A stretch of DNA of 64,000 bases from Cornus controversa (taxonomy: Eukaryota > Streptophyta > Magnoliopsida > Cornales > Cornaceae), in NCBI GenBank assembly GCA_026545225.1, contig CM048851.1, positions 30,937,956 to 31,001,955 of the forward strand. Direction: 5' to 3'. Below, one piece after another: positions 12,801-27,398 of the stretch; position 1 is the first letter of the stretch, and each line of letters begins with the position of its first letter. The notes under the pieces were generated by a model. It did not search any database and was not told where the DNA came from. It saw only the letters and a program-made list of their open reading frames with translations. The position numbers and the translations under genes were made by a program.

Positions 12801-15800
12801 ACCTCACTATCCGGAATCGCGCTCAGACCGGGGGAGTCCTGGCGGTCCGAATTTCAAGACATGACAACTATGATGAGTGTGGCACTCAAGAATTAGATTT
12901 ATAGCTCACAAGTAACATAAATAAATTGCAAAAGCACAATTACAGTGAGAAAAGGAGCAGAAAGTAGCTTTTAACATTACATCCTTGGGATATCCTTTAT
13001 TATTAACTATCTTTTCTACGCATCATCTTTACTCCAGGAGGCAATTTTTGTTATATGTACTCTTGGAGGCATATTCAGTTTCCAAATGACAGTCATATGA
13101 ATTTCCACTACAAATTTACATAAAACCTTGATCAAAAGTATTCATCAACTATCACAAAATAAAAATTTTGCCGCCAGCATGAATGCATATCTAGTGTGAA
13201 AATGATGCAGAAAAATCATCATCTTTAATCCAGAAAATATAAGCCTCACTACGATCCAGCAAATGATTTCCTCGTAAACTTATTGGGAAAAAGTTAATGA
13301 TGGATTTCAAGGAAAGAGTTCAAAATTGGTGGGTAAGTTATGATTGTAGGGCAGCCCAAGCTTTCGTTTGGCAAACAAGCTAAAGATGGTTGAAGGAAGA
13401 TATTAAAAAGTGTAACAAAGAGGTCTTTGGTAGCCTGAATTGGTGCAAGTCTAGAGTTCTTTCTGAAATTTCAAAACTTGACCGTAAGGAGGGGGATCGA
13501 ATCTTAGCGACATGGAGGCATGCAAGAGGGAGGAGTGTAAGGGTGAGTTTGGGGAGATTGCAATGATGGAGGAAATTTCTTGAATATAGAAGTCCGAAGC
13601 ATTGTGGTTGAAAGAAGGAGATCGGAACACGAAATTCTTTCATAAACTCGTGAATGCTCACAAACGGGGAAATCACATTGGTAGGATTCGCATTGATGGG
13701 AACCTACTAACTAGAGAAGAAGACATTTAGAGAGGGATTGTGTCATACTATCAGCAGCTTTATACGAAAACCACTAGACACAGACCTCTACTTGGTGGTC
13801 TTGAGTTTGCAAGTATATCAGAGAAGGAGAGAGCTTGGGTGGAGAGGCCTTTCGAGGAGGAGGAGGTGGTGGAGGTTTTAAGGAGTTGTGCCGGGGATAA
13901 AGCTCCTGGGCTTGATGGCTTCATAATGGCTTTCGTGCATCAAAACTAGGAAGTGGTTAAGGCAAAGGTGATGGAGGCCCTCAGCGTATTCCATTCAGTA
14001 GGACACTTTAAGAAAAGCCTTAATGCATCCTTCATTGCCCTTTCCCAAAGAAGGGCGGATCTATAGATGCAAAGGATTTCAGGCCAATTCACTTGGTGGG
14101 TGTTATTTACAAGTTGTTTGCTAAAATCCTAGCCAATCAGTTAAGGAAGGTTTTGGATATGGTGATCTCGGACACTTAGAATTCTTTTGTGGGAGGCAGA
14201 CAGATTCTGGATTTAGTGTTGATTGCTAGTGAGTGTGTGGAGGCGAAGATTAGAAGTAGAGTGCTAGGAATCGCTTGCAAGTTGGGCATTGAAAAGGCAT
14301 ATAATCATGTGAGCTGAGACTCCTTACTGTATATGTTAGAGAGGATAGGGTTTGGGCACAGATGGAGAAGATGGATCCACCACTGTATTTCGACAGTTCG
14401 ATTCTCAGTTTTGGTGAATGGATCCCCAGCTAGTTTCTTTCCTTGTTCATGAGGTTTGAGGTAGGGTGATCCACTTTCTTCTTTTCTGTTTCCCATCGTC
14501 GTGGAGGCTTTCAAAAGGATGATGAAGAGGACAAAGGATTTGGGGATTATTAGAGGATTCTCAATAGGAAGAGAGCCCAATCAATTAGTGGTTTCTCATT
14601 TACTTTATGCAGATGATACCATTGTCTTCTGTGATGCTAGAGAGGATCAATTAAGGCATTTGAAATACATTTTGATATGCTTCCAAGTAGTGTCGGGCTT
14701 GAAAATTAATATCAGAAAGAGCAAGTTGGTGCCAGTTGAGGTAGTGGAGGAAATTCACAATTTTGCTGACATTCTTAGGTGCGGGGTTGACTCTTTGCCA
14801 ACCGCTTATTTGGGGTTGCCGTTGGGAACCTTGCCAAGGATGGTATCCATTTGGGATCCAGTGATACAGCAGTTTGAAAGGAGACTTGCCGGCTGGAAGA
14901 AGCAGTATCTATCGAAAGGGTCATTACTCTCATGAAGAGTACTCTTCCGAATCTCCCAACAGATTTCATGTCCCTCTTTTTGATGCCTATGTCAATTATC
15001 AGGAGTCTAGAGAAGATTCAAAGTAAGTTTCTATGAGACAGAATGGGAGATGAGTTCAAATACCACTTGGTGAATTGGGGAAAGGTGTGTACCCTGATAC
15101 AGAAAGGGGGATTAGGAATTAGGAGGTTGGAATTGTTGTCTTATTGGGCAAATGGCTTTGGAGATTCAGAGGTGAGAGATCTAGACTGTTGGTGGCTGGT
15201 GATCTAGGGAGGTGAACTTCCCTGTGGGGGTGGGGGTGGGGGTTTGGAAATGTATTTGAAAGGGCTGGGACGAGTGTTCAAAACACATTCACTTTAGGGT
15301 AAGGAATGGGAGACATGTCAGTTTTTGGAAGGATCTTTGGTGCGGGGACACAGCTTTGGCCCGTAAGTTTCCTAGACTCTTTAGGATCATGCCTTAGTTG
15401 CCGACTGTTATCAGCTTGATAGCGGAAGATTGACTTGGGATGTGCGTTTTCGGAGGGCATTCCATGACTGGGAGTTTACACAGGTAGCGGAGTTTTTAGC
15501 CAGGCTGTATAGTCAAGTGGTAGAGGGAATGGGATGGACGAGATGGTATGCATGGGCTCAACGAGGGAAATCTTTGAGGTACGCTCCTTTTGTAGGAGCC
15601 TTCCGGATATCACAGGTCCCACCTTCCCTTGGAAGGTAGTTTGGAGAACAAAGGCCCCCTTGAACGTGGCCTTCTTTACTTGGACTGCTGCCTTAGGTAG
15701 GATTCTTACCATAGATAATCTCAAGAGGAGGGGACGGATTATGGTGAATTGGTGTTGCATATGCAAGAAGACGAAGGAATCAGTGAATCATCTTCTTTTG

Positions 15801-18800
15801 CATTGTCCAATGGCGAGGGACGTTTGGTCTATGTTCTTGGCTACGTTTGGTATGGTTTGGGTGTTTCCCAGGTTCACGGTGGATATGATCGAGACTTGGA
15901 GAGGCTGTTCAATGGTTAGCCAAGCCAGAGATACTTGGAGTGCCACTCCCCTTTGTTTATGGTGGGGCTTGTGGCAAGAGCAAAATAGGAGATGTTTTGA
16001 GGACGTGGAGTCTCCTATTTGGACTCCCAAATATGTATATTGAGTTCTTTATTTTTTTGGGTAAATGGGAAAATTTGTACATCTGGGGGTCAAATTGTGG
16101 ATTTCATTGATAGTTTAAGCTTATAGTTGGCCGTGTTCGGCTTTTTGTAGTTTCGCGGGTGCGCTCCCCTCTTGAGCGCCTTTAATGAATTATTACTTAT
16201 CAAAAAAAAAAAAAATCAATGATGTCCATAATTGTAGACCCAATTTGAACAAAGTGTCATTCACATCGCATACATATCATCGTTTAAAACCTTAATCACC
16301 ACGGCAAAGAGATCACTTTTGAGACATCCATCCATCTTTAAGTAATACAAGACCTTTTAAATCAACCAGTTGCTCCATTTCCCTGTCCCGTAATTTTTTC
16401 TCAGGGAATGATCTCTCCAGCCACACCTCTTCAAGGAGATTTCATCAAAATGTTTCTCCGAGCACATCTATAAGTTCCTTCTATATATTCTGAATATATG
16501 TATATATATCCACAACAGCATTCCTAGTGCTGCCATTTTCCAGAAACACATTGTCACATTAGACAAAATTGGAGAACATCTCAAATTTCAATGTTTTTGC
16601 TCCCTAACAATCTCTTCTACTATCGGATACCAACACTGCAAAAATTTATCTCAAGAGTACCCAATGTTGACACGACATGACTTAAGTACGAGACTGAGCC
16701 TGGCGCCAGACATGACATAACCAGTTGTATACAGATACTGATGTTTATAAAATGGTGAAAAAGAAGAGGGCTTATGTTTGTGTTTCTAAATATCTCTCTC
16801 ATTTTGGTTAAGAAAATGGATAGTGTTCTGATTTTTCTTTTTTTTAAAAATCCTTATATATTTAGAGTGTTATGGAAGCAAAAATTTTATTTTTGATAAT
16901 ATTAAATGACATAAATTAGTAATTTACCCATTTTATTTATAAATTTTAAAGATGCCATTCTAAAAATTAGACACTTTATTCGACTTATTGGCACCTCCAC
17001 CCCTCCACTTTTTATAGTTTTTTAAAAAACATCAGACACTTTAACATCTAGGTGGCATCCCCATATCCTCAATTTGGTGCTTCTGAGAATCTTCAGCCTA
17101 GACAAGCACCCATGCTTGACACTTGTACCTAGACCTGAATTCGGACCAGATCAGGCCATCAAGGTTGATCCGATCACTCAATCAGAATCCGATAAGGCCA
17201 TTCCTTGATCTGATCCAATCCGATCCAATAATCCGGTGGATAATCCATGAATGAATCCATATCCGATTTGTTATTAACCGGTTATCCAATCCAATAATCC
17301 GATCCGTTAAGGGTGCAGTTTTTTTATAAAAAAACAATAATAAGGAAGTCAAAAGAGATTGGCAAACAATGACTAGAATAAAAAGAGAGAAACAATTAGA
17401 TCTTTTACTCTTTGTTAAAGAAAAAACACAAGTGTAAGAAAAAATAGTGAGACGAAAGAAGACAGAATAATGATAAAACATTTTGATAATATGGAAGTAT
17501 TATATATTATAGCATTGGATAATATATGTCTAACATATTATATACTATATTTTGATGGATCAGATTATTATCATATCGGATTAGTCATAATCCATATATG
17601 ATTTGAAATGGATTTCGCCATATTATCAAATTTAGATCAAAATCCAATCCATTGACAGGCCCACTTGTAGCTATTGATTCTTTGTAACATAGCTTCCATT
17701 CTATTTTTTGGAAAGCTTTTTCACAACACACTTTAGCTTTAGTTATTCTTTTTCCATCTCTTGAAAATCCAAGTGTTCTACTCATTAGTGTCCAAGAGGA
17801 GGACAGGAATGCTTTGACATTATTGTGCACTAAATAGCTTTTGTTATAATTCAATGCGTTTCTCCCTTAGAGCAGCTCAAACTTTATACCACGCAGACCA
17901 AGCTTACTAAACTTTCATCAGAAAGAACAAAAAGGGGGTTTGTCCTAATGGGAGTATGAATATAGTTTTCGTGCAGTTTCTAGTGCAGCCCAAGAATTAC
18001 ACTACACACTGCAGGTGCACTGTAATCATTAAATATATTTTTTTGATAATTAAAGGATTCATTAAAAAGCGCCCAAACGGGGGACGCATCCCAAGAAACA
18101 ACAAAATATAATTGCATTAAATATAAAATTCAAACTTCTTTCCTAACCATTAACGACAACTAATTGCATGAAGGGGAGAAGGGGTCTACGTTAAGTTATT
18201 TATAGACCGTCCCTAATGTACGCTTACACCACTTCATCCAAATAGAAACACCAAAAAGGTGGCGTGTTTAAATCGCAAGAAAAAGATAGACGCGGAAACG
18301 TAGAAGAAAATTTTAAATAAAAACAATAAATTAATAAATTCTCACCAAACAAGAAAACCATCTTTCAGCCAAGACACCATAAAGGACATGAACATGAACC
18401 CCGGAAATGGCAGACAATTGCAAAAAATGATCCGAAACACAACACATTCAGAGAGTATAAACAGAACATGAGCATATCATTAGCACAAAAGAACGGAGTA
18501 AACTACAGGATGATGTATGCTAACAAAAAGCAAAAAACAAAATATGTATATATTTACATTATAAGAAACCAAAGTCCATAAACAGCAAAATTTTCTCCCC
18601 TAGTAACAGAAAAATAAAAATCAGCAGAATGATTTTTTTCACTCACTTGGGAAAATAGCTTTTTGGAAAGTGCATGCCGCTCTGTCCAGGTAAAGCGTCT
18701 TCATCCTTTTCCATGCTAATACTATTTGAAAAAAAAAATTAAAAATTAACATGTAAAGTCTTGATGGATTGGAATAAAACAACTAACATTCATAATATCA

Positions 18801-21800
18801 CAATTACAAACAAAACAGAAGAAATACCAGAACAAACATTTATATTGATGAAAAACGGATGGAGAGAAAATGTCCACATAAGACTTCAATTACAGGACAA
18901 TGCATAATATATCACATAATCACTTTGATAAATAAATAAATATATGTATATATATATATATATATAAACATGTTAAGGGGAAATATCCAAGATACCAATT
19001 ATCCAAGAATAAATATGTATGTCATCGTTATGCAAAAATATATCTAGTAAGACAATAGGGCTGGCAAAGAACCAAACTCTGACCAACATGATTGTGTTCT
19101 AAAGACTGACGACAAGAGATTCTACCTAACAGACTCAAGACTAGAAGAAACTCTCTTTTACATCTTTTAGTTTTATTTATTTTCTTATTTACGTGGAACA
19201 AACCAGCAATTCTGAATTTTCAGTATAACACCGTTTAAGCAACATGGTGAAGCACCAAAGAAAGTAGCAGCAATAAAGTACACCTACATATCATCTAAAA
19301 GCCCTGATTCCTAGCAAGAAACCACCTATAGATTGCAGATATAGTCTGACATATCTCATACTGATCCATTCTATCTCTTACTCTTTGATTTCACGCCTCA
19401 ATTAATTCATGGAAAAGGAGGCATAAACAGGACAATGGTAGTAAATGGCTTCCTTATTCATAGCATTTTACTTTCCTTAAATTTATCCTGAGATTTAAAT
19501 AGGAAGGGGAAAAAGTTGAAGAATGTTATATAAAAAAGGTACAAGCAATCACTAATTACAACTTTAATTAGGTAAAGATAACTATCAACAGTAGAAAATG
19601 CCGATTAGATAAGGAAAGAGGAAGAGGGGTTTCTGTTAATTCTCAAATAAAGGTCCTCCGCTGATGCTTTTCAGAACTTGTCATTTTTAAATAAACTTTG
19701 AACTTCTAGGTGATGTAAGATGAAGAGGTCAAGGCTCATATGTAAAACGAAATCAAGAATCACAAGAAAGATGCTTCAGTCAAATATTGGCGAGTGTGAC
19801 CCCATAAGCAAACCAAAGATTTAAAAAAGATGTACACTAAATAGAGAGGAAAAGCAAGTAAATAGATTGGGGCATCTTGTCATTGGACTGTTTTAAGACA
19901 ATGTTAGTGAACAGTGATGTTTCGTGCCTTTAAATTTAATTTCACTAGAAACAAATCCTTCAAATGATGTCATTTACACAAAGCATCAAAGTACTAATTT
20001 GTCAGCAAACATTTTCTTTTTGACAAGTAAAAGAGACACGTAATCCATGTACACCTGATGTATACAAGGCAAAACCACATCACCTTATGGATGCACAAAA
20101 GCATCCATATTCACTACAAAATCATGAAAGGCTCAGCGGGAATGTTCAGCCTCCCCATTAAGCTGAGTTGTCTATGGATGCCTGAACAATCACGCATGCT
20201 CCTTAGCCCAATAATCTAAACCATATAGTGTGTACTCAAAATGTCACCATAATCAAGATCAAAATACCATCTTTCTAGATGTTTTTAACAGTAGTACTGA
20301 AATTTTGTTCTAAATGAACATTAAAAAATTGAGTCCACTGAACATAATGTTAAAGTACAATGTCAAAAAGACACGTAAACCAACTATTTGCAAGCCTTAG
20401 CATAAATCTAGAGTCAGTATTGTGCTGCATCATTAACGAAAAAAAGTAAAAATCTGCTGAAGGGGTAATTGGTATCTATAGAAAAAGACCAAAGATCACA
20501 TCACAATATTATGATTCTCAAGAAGAAAGAGGTCATTGGCACATCATCTAGAAAAAGTCACATACCAAAGTCATGTCAACCAAAAATGTACATTTTATTA
20601 CTACAGCTTGGAACAATATTTATGACTTTTCATCATCATCCTTGGATGTACATACAAGTATTTCTTTATGTATACAACTGGACAAAGAGAATAATTCTGA
20701 AAAAAGTGACATTTACTGTCTGCATTCTGTAAGAAAGACGAGCAAAAAACATTCACCATATCCAAGATTAAATCAATGACAATGAAACAATGATTTTCTA
20801 CAAAGAAATTTGATCTTAGAATATATTTTCTTATTCAAATTACTAGATAATAAATATCAAAGGATCCAATGGATATCTTAACCGCTACATTAATAACATT
20901 ACATCAACTCACCAATAGTAACATCAGCTGGGACCAGAGTTCCAATAAGGAGCTTGACTTTAAGGGAACAGTAGCAGAGATATCACACTGGATCATCTTG
21001 GTGTCCCGCACAAATTTCAGGTTTAACTTAATCAACTAAAAGAATGGGAATAGCCATGATGTTGACAAAATAATAAAATGGCTGTACCACATCAAATTAT
21101 AAACAAGTAAAATAGATAAAAGAATCTAGTCATTGTACTGTGTTTAGACAACATTAGTGACGGTACCCGTGCATTTAAATATTTAATTTGTTACTCAAAA
21201 GGAATCCTTCAGCATTTACGACAAAATTGAGATATCCACAAGTACTGTCCCACTGGGATCTCAAATATCATTGAAATTGAGTAATCGACAAAATTTCCCT
21301 AAACAATCTGTTGCGACAAATAATCCACAGGAACATAGAGACCTAATGAAAGCCAACAAAGGAACCACACACAAACACAAGATATAACGTGGTTCGGCCA
21401 AAACCGGCCTACATCCACTGATGAGAAGAGATTCCACTATAATTCTGTAGAAATATTACAATATTAAGGTAACAACGCCATGTACACTTCTTTTCACCAT
21501 GTACCACCCCACGAGCATGTCTCCTTGCTATCAGTGCCACCGGTGTTTCTCTTACTCTATCAACCCATAAACTATCTCTACTCACGACTCCCTCAAGAGA
21601 CTACGCCTCTCTCAATCTCATAAGTCTCAACCCAAAAGCTAGGTATCTATTTATAGAGTTCCAAACTCAATTCCTTGTTACACAAGGATTACAATTCCTT
21701 GGAACCCAAGACTTGTCTAATAAGAAATTACCTGACATAGTACAACTCTAAAATAGAAACCTAATTACACCAGGAATTTGAGACACAATTCCCAACACAA

Positions 21801-24800
21801 TCCAAGTCTAGAGTACCGCTCCCCCACTAGCCTAAAAGACAATTGTCAGTGTTAAGTTGTGGCCCGAGTTCTGTCTCGGCTTGCGTCGCGTTGTGACCAG
21901 GTTTTGACCCGAAAAATGGGCTTTGTGTGAAAAAAAATTATGGCTCGTTTTTCGCTTGCGGGTTTTAGACCCGGATTAGGACTCTTGTAGCCCGATATAT
22001 AAGGGCATCTAAGAGGTTGGTGTGAGTAACGAGAGAAAACCTTAAAAATGCAGAAAGAGAGTGAGAGAGCGAGAGCTAGGGTTTGGGATTAAAACTTGTA
22101 ATCTCCTGATTTTCGCATAGTAAAATCTTTCGTCGAATCTTCGTCGTGGACGTAGGCACATCGCCAAACCACGTAAATTCTTGTGTTCTGTGTATTGTGC
22201 TTATTTCATTTTGTGTTGTATTTCGTGATTGTGCTTTGTTTATCGACTGTTTTTACAACAAAATGATATCAAAGCTTTCGGTTCTACGCTAAGAAGGCAA
22301 TGGACAATCATCATTTCATAATCATTACAGATTTATGATCATTTAATACTTTCCAAGATACTTGCTAGCACTCACATATGAAAACTTATTACATATATCT
22401 CTGCAACAAGCGAAGGAATTAAAAAACTACAAACGAAAAATTAGAATTAACCCCAGAATAGGAAATCAGAAACATTCAGCCAGACAAACTCAACAATTCA
22501 AACTTTCTGCATAAACAAGGTACCTAAGTCTCATTTTTAATTGGCAAAAAGCCAAAAAAAACACATGGAATCTCATGACTGATGACGGAATTAAGCACTT
22601 ACAGAGAATAAGGGAAAAAAATTCAACATAAGCATGGATAAACGAAGGCATTTGAAAGAACTCACTCAAACACAACATCCCACATAGCATTGTACTTCTC
22701 ATCCAAAGATGTGATCTCGGCCTGTTTCTTGTACCAGTCATAGTCAACAATGGCAAGCTTCAACTCCTCAATGGCTGGACAAAATTTACATAGGCAGGAA
22801 AAAAAAAGTTATTATTCAATACATAAATCAAATCAACAAACTAAATAGGAGAAAAAAGACAACAGACATCTACGGGCACCACAGGAGATTCCCAGGATGA
22901 TAGAGAGACAGAAAGTGGGGGAGAGAAATCATAAGGTTAACAGTGTGGATCCCCAAAATGAAGTCAAAAGTAACATCAAACAGATGAAATATTTAAAGCA
23001 TCAAAACTCCTTCACATCATCATCTTAATGCCTCAGGAGCAAATAACTCTATATAACATAATATATCAAATTTTGAATATAAAAAATTTCCTCATTTGCA
23101 TACTACCAATAGCTGATTGAAAAGATTTATTTCACTAACTTTTCATTTCCCTCGTGTCTATTTCAGATAAAAATAAAAGTATTGCAACATTTCATATATT
23201 AGAGATCTCTGAAGAATGAACATATACAGGGCACAGACATGCTGACACCACAATTCTCAGCAAAAAACAAAAACAAAAAAACCATCAAGGACACTGCAGC
23301 AAAGATATATATTTTTATATATAAAGTAATGGTATGTACAACAAGCATTACCTTATGATATGGCAATCTAATATAAAGTTGTTATAACATGAAAATTGTA
23401 TGAAAATTGTAATCTATAAACTATAATAATAAAAAATGATCATGTCGCAAGTACAAAGTCACAAAAAAAGGAAGTGATGCAGGACAGGTACCAATTTGAT
23501 GCAGAATGAGAGAAGAAAGAAAAAGGAGAAGAAGATCTAGGTGAAGAAATATTTGTAATCAACTCAATTCAATATTCAATAATCATCAAAAGCTATCCAA
23601 CTCAATGTATCAAGCCCTATATATAGGCATTAAAATGAAACCCTAATCAAACTCTACTACCAAATAAAGCCCTAAAATAAGAACATATGGAAATAACCTT
23701 AAATTTGAATATCCCAAAATAAAAATAAATATTTAACCCTAGTTTAATCTATCAATGTCCCTTCTCCAAAAGTAGAGGCGAGTCATGTGTGACCCATTGT
23801 GACGTCCCACATCGCTTGGGGGGAGAGGTTTGATGACACTTATATGTGTGAACATCTCCTAATCGTGTAGACGCATTTTGAGGAAAACCATTAACACTGA
23901 GAGGCGAGTGTGCACAGCGGACAATATCTACACAGCGGGGTGAGTCGTGACAGATGGCATGAAAGTTAATCCCTAGCCAGAAATGGAGGGAACGTGCACA
24001 AGCCCATGAGAGCTCGGCCAGTGAGGACGCTGGGTCCCAAGAGGGGGTGATTATGACATCCCACAACGCTGAGGGGAGAGGTTTGATGATACTTATATGT
24101 GTGGACATCTCCTAACTGTGTAAACGCGTTTTGAGAATCGTGAGCATAGAGAGAGTGCAAAGCGGACAATATCCACACAGCGGGGTGAGTTGCGACACCC
24201 ATGCTTTTGAGTCACATCTCATTCTTCATCAACAGATCTATCTGCTCCAATTTTTTTACAATCAATTAACAAAATTTTAGGGATGATTTTGGAAATATTT
24301 ATAGGAATTGAAGAGAAATTGGCTTTATAGTCAAATATTTCAAACAAAGAAATGCATTTTGCTGACTTATTAATGGTTCAACACATATAAGTCTGGTTTA
24401 GTAAAGAAAAGGAAAATGATATTAGCACTCCACCTTTCTACACTTGCCCTCCAATTGCTTTTTTTAAAGAAGGAATGACATGATTGTCCTTCAAAATCAC
24501 TCCACTCTCCAAAATAGTTTTTAAAAAGTACTCATGCACTCCACTTTTGAGGTGTAATTTTGTCATTTAATATTGCAGTGCAAGTGTACAATTGTGGAAT
24601 GTGGAATGCCAATATCAAATCTCGAAGAAAATTATGTTGCTTATTCTTGAAGCTATAATGATAGTGTCAAAATGTAACTTAGCACATTGCTCTAACTATA
24701 CTGTAGTTCTCCATTTGCTTTAACCGCATATGTGATGTATCCCTTCACCATAAATCTATAAATATGACCATAAAAGAAAAACAATATTAAACCGATCACA

Positions 24801-25722
24801 AGATGACTAATTATTGCACCTATTACTATTAGCCAAAGAGGAACCCTTCTTTCACAAGTTCATATTACGGGTCCCATAAAGGAAATTAGAGTCTAAAGAA
24901 AGAAAGGCAATTATAAACAAAACTATCAATCAAGAAAAAATTACAGCATTAATTTAATACTCACTATACCAAGATATACAAGTTGCCTAAAAAGTATGCC
25001 ATCACAAAGAACTATTTTCTAGTTCCACTAACTTTAACAATCACATTACAGTATTCCACTGCCCGAGACATCAAGTGATGCAAATTATTTGATAGATAAG
25101 TCAAAATACAAACACCTTTAAGAACTCTACCAATAGATTTAATTTTAATGCTAAAAATGAAAATTTTAATTGTAATTATAAGTCATCATTCTGACAACGA
25201 ACTTAAGGACTTCTTACCAAATGTAAAAAAGGAACCAATACTTTTCGTAAAAGTTAAAAGCCAAGAAACAAAGCTTATATTCTTGTCTTACATGATCCAT
25301 ATGTTATTTCCATATTTTATTTTAATTTTATCAGTAAGATTGTAGAATTTGTATTAGAAAGCGATCAAAAGGGGATCGCATCCCACAAAAAAAAAAACAG
25401 AGAAGGACCAAATAGAGCCCTTAGCCTCTCAATATGTCCAAAAAGTCAACACATATCTCCCCCATGGATTTACAATTTCTGCCAAAAACCCAACAAAAAA
25501 AAATAACTAATGATAGAAAATTTCAGTGCCCCAACATATGTTATTTCCATAATGAATTCAATGATATTAATATCTCTTGAATTAACATCAGCACAGTCTC
25601 CTCTGGGCCTGTGGCTTATTATACACGGGACACATGTGATAGGTTTTATAAGTAACACAATTACGTCACTGATATTCATTGCATCTTGATCATCTCTTAT
25701 GATACATATATGATGCATACTT

Positions 25723-25753
<31 letters not shown>

Positions 25754-27367
25754 GATACTTGATTCATATCCTATGAAAAGAACTTGATTGTTTTTGGCCG
25801 ATTTGAGAACAACATAAGTATAGCATTTTGTCAAGGCAAGTTAAAAGCAAACACTTAGAACTCTTTTGCTTCCTTTCAGTCAGTTCTACAAAAAATATCT
25901 CAGTACATTTCTTAAAATCTGACATCCTTAATTTATTTCCTCCATGTTACAGAGACCAATTTATTGTGCATTATAAGACCTATTATAATGGTGCCAGGAA
26001 ATTTTTTCTTAAGAAGCTATAAACTTGAATTATATGAAATAATAATAAAAATGGAGCTTAGAACCCTATAGATGTGGTAACGTCGTATGTAATACATTTT
26101 GCAGTTACTAGATACAATCATACAAATACATCCATTTGATTTTCTATTTGCATGACTATTATTTTCTGTATACTTCATTCTTCAAATACCAAATTTATTC
26201 TATAATAGTTTTCATTTTTTAATTAATGTTTAAAATTGAAATGCATATTGTTGTGGGTACATGGATCCTGAGGTACGCCTGGCACACTAATGCCGTCCTG
26301 GTTTGGTGCTACCAACCTCGATCATAGCAATAAAAAAATCAATGTAGTATTTGCGTAAAGATCACTTCAAAACTTCATAACTCCATTTTCACCCACATAC
26401 TTTTTCTATCTATTAGTAAGTTGTGAATGCATCATTTTTGTACTAAACTAATTGCAGATTCAAGTAAGAGACAACTGTGACCAAATATTGACCCTAAGAT
26501 TAAAAGCTCAGAAGTTACTGCTTCAAAGAAGCTTCTCAACATATGCTTGTAGAGTGTTGTGACCATCTTTCTAAGATGTCCAAAGTCACCAAAGGATTTA
26601 GGTCCTTCAATGGGGCCCAATTGCACACTTCTCCACCCGTGCAATCAGTCTCTCGCCGCAGATAGTCCCCAACTTTCTCCATGTGGGTCAGGTTGCAGAC
26701 GACCTCGTATGCGGTATTCTCCATGTGTATGTAACTCCAATGGGTCTCCTAATTATATTATGAAGGCAACATCTCCACATTTAAGCCTCATTGGTGGCAT
26801 GTGCATTATAAGAAAATACCCATAAATAAGTAGTCTCCAATAAATATCTCCTCAGACTTCAAAAACTGCAAAGGCATCCTAATGTACATTGTACATAGCC
26901 TGAGTTGAGAGCAGGCTCAGGGAAGTGTATATCACTCAATACATGACTGACTCATCAAGACTCACTTCGAGATACGCAGATATGGCATGGCCAAGATCAT
27001 ATGGCTAATTCATCCGCTTCAAGGCACGCGAACATGGCTGGCACAGCCCAGTGAGACTCCAGAAGGTACATGGCTTGGGGGTTGTGGTAAGAGATCTTCA
27101 AGGTGGTCCCCTCCTGAGACCTAGCACATCTCTACATATCTTAAAGAGATAAATTTGACTCCCATGTCATGATGACTGTGACATCCTTATAAGCTAGAGT
27201 ACAACTACTATACGAAGTCAATGCCCAAGGGCACTCTTATGACAGTGGAGGCATCACATTGCCTTCCAGTGAAGCTTATAAGAAAAGCTTGTAACCTCGA
27301 CGGTCCCTACAATCAAAATCATCTACCCTATAGTAGTATAGTCGACAGTCTCATTTGACTGCCATTA

Positions 27368-27398
<31 letters not shown>

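Larger units (their letters stand above)
10373..12866 (+). mobile_element. Solo LTR A, 2,494 bp, long-LTR family, 5-bp TSD
   Basis: It begins TGTAAGAACCGTGACC and ends CAAGACATGACA. ACTAT is duplicated exactly at 10368-10372 and 12867-12871. No internal domain remains, so this is a recombined solo LTR. Its start resembles the complemented ends of two other copies here (43926-46359 and 53654-55933), which carry the same GTCTCTACA terminus. The long LTR suggests a Gypsy-type parent, but that is inference. Confidence 0.88.

Noticed and set aside
23752-24202. Two overlapping minus-strand frames with repeated VHTYK-HQTSP words
   Set aside because: The repeated words are simply the two direct repeats of the TRIM read in antisense.
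26559-26825. Plus-strand 88-codon frame with several Cys and Pro
   Set aside because: It lies in a repeat-like stretch of the intron between exons 6 and 7. No domain or splice signals support it.
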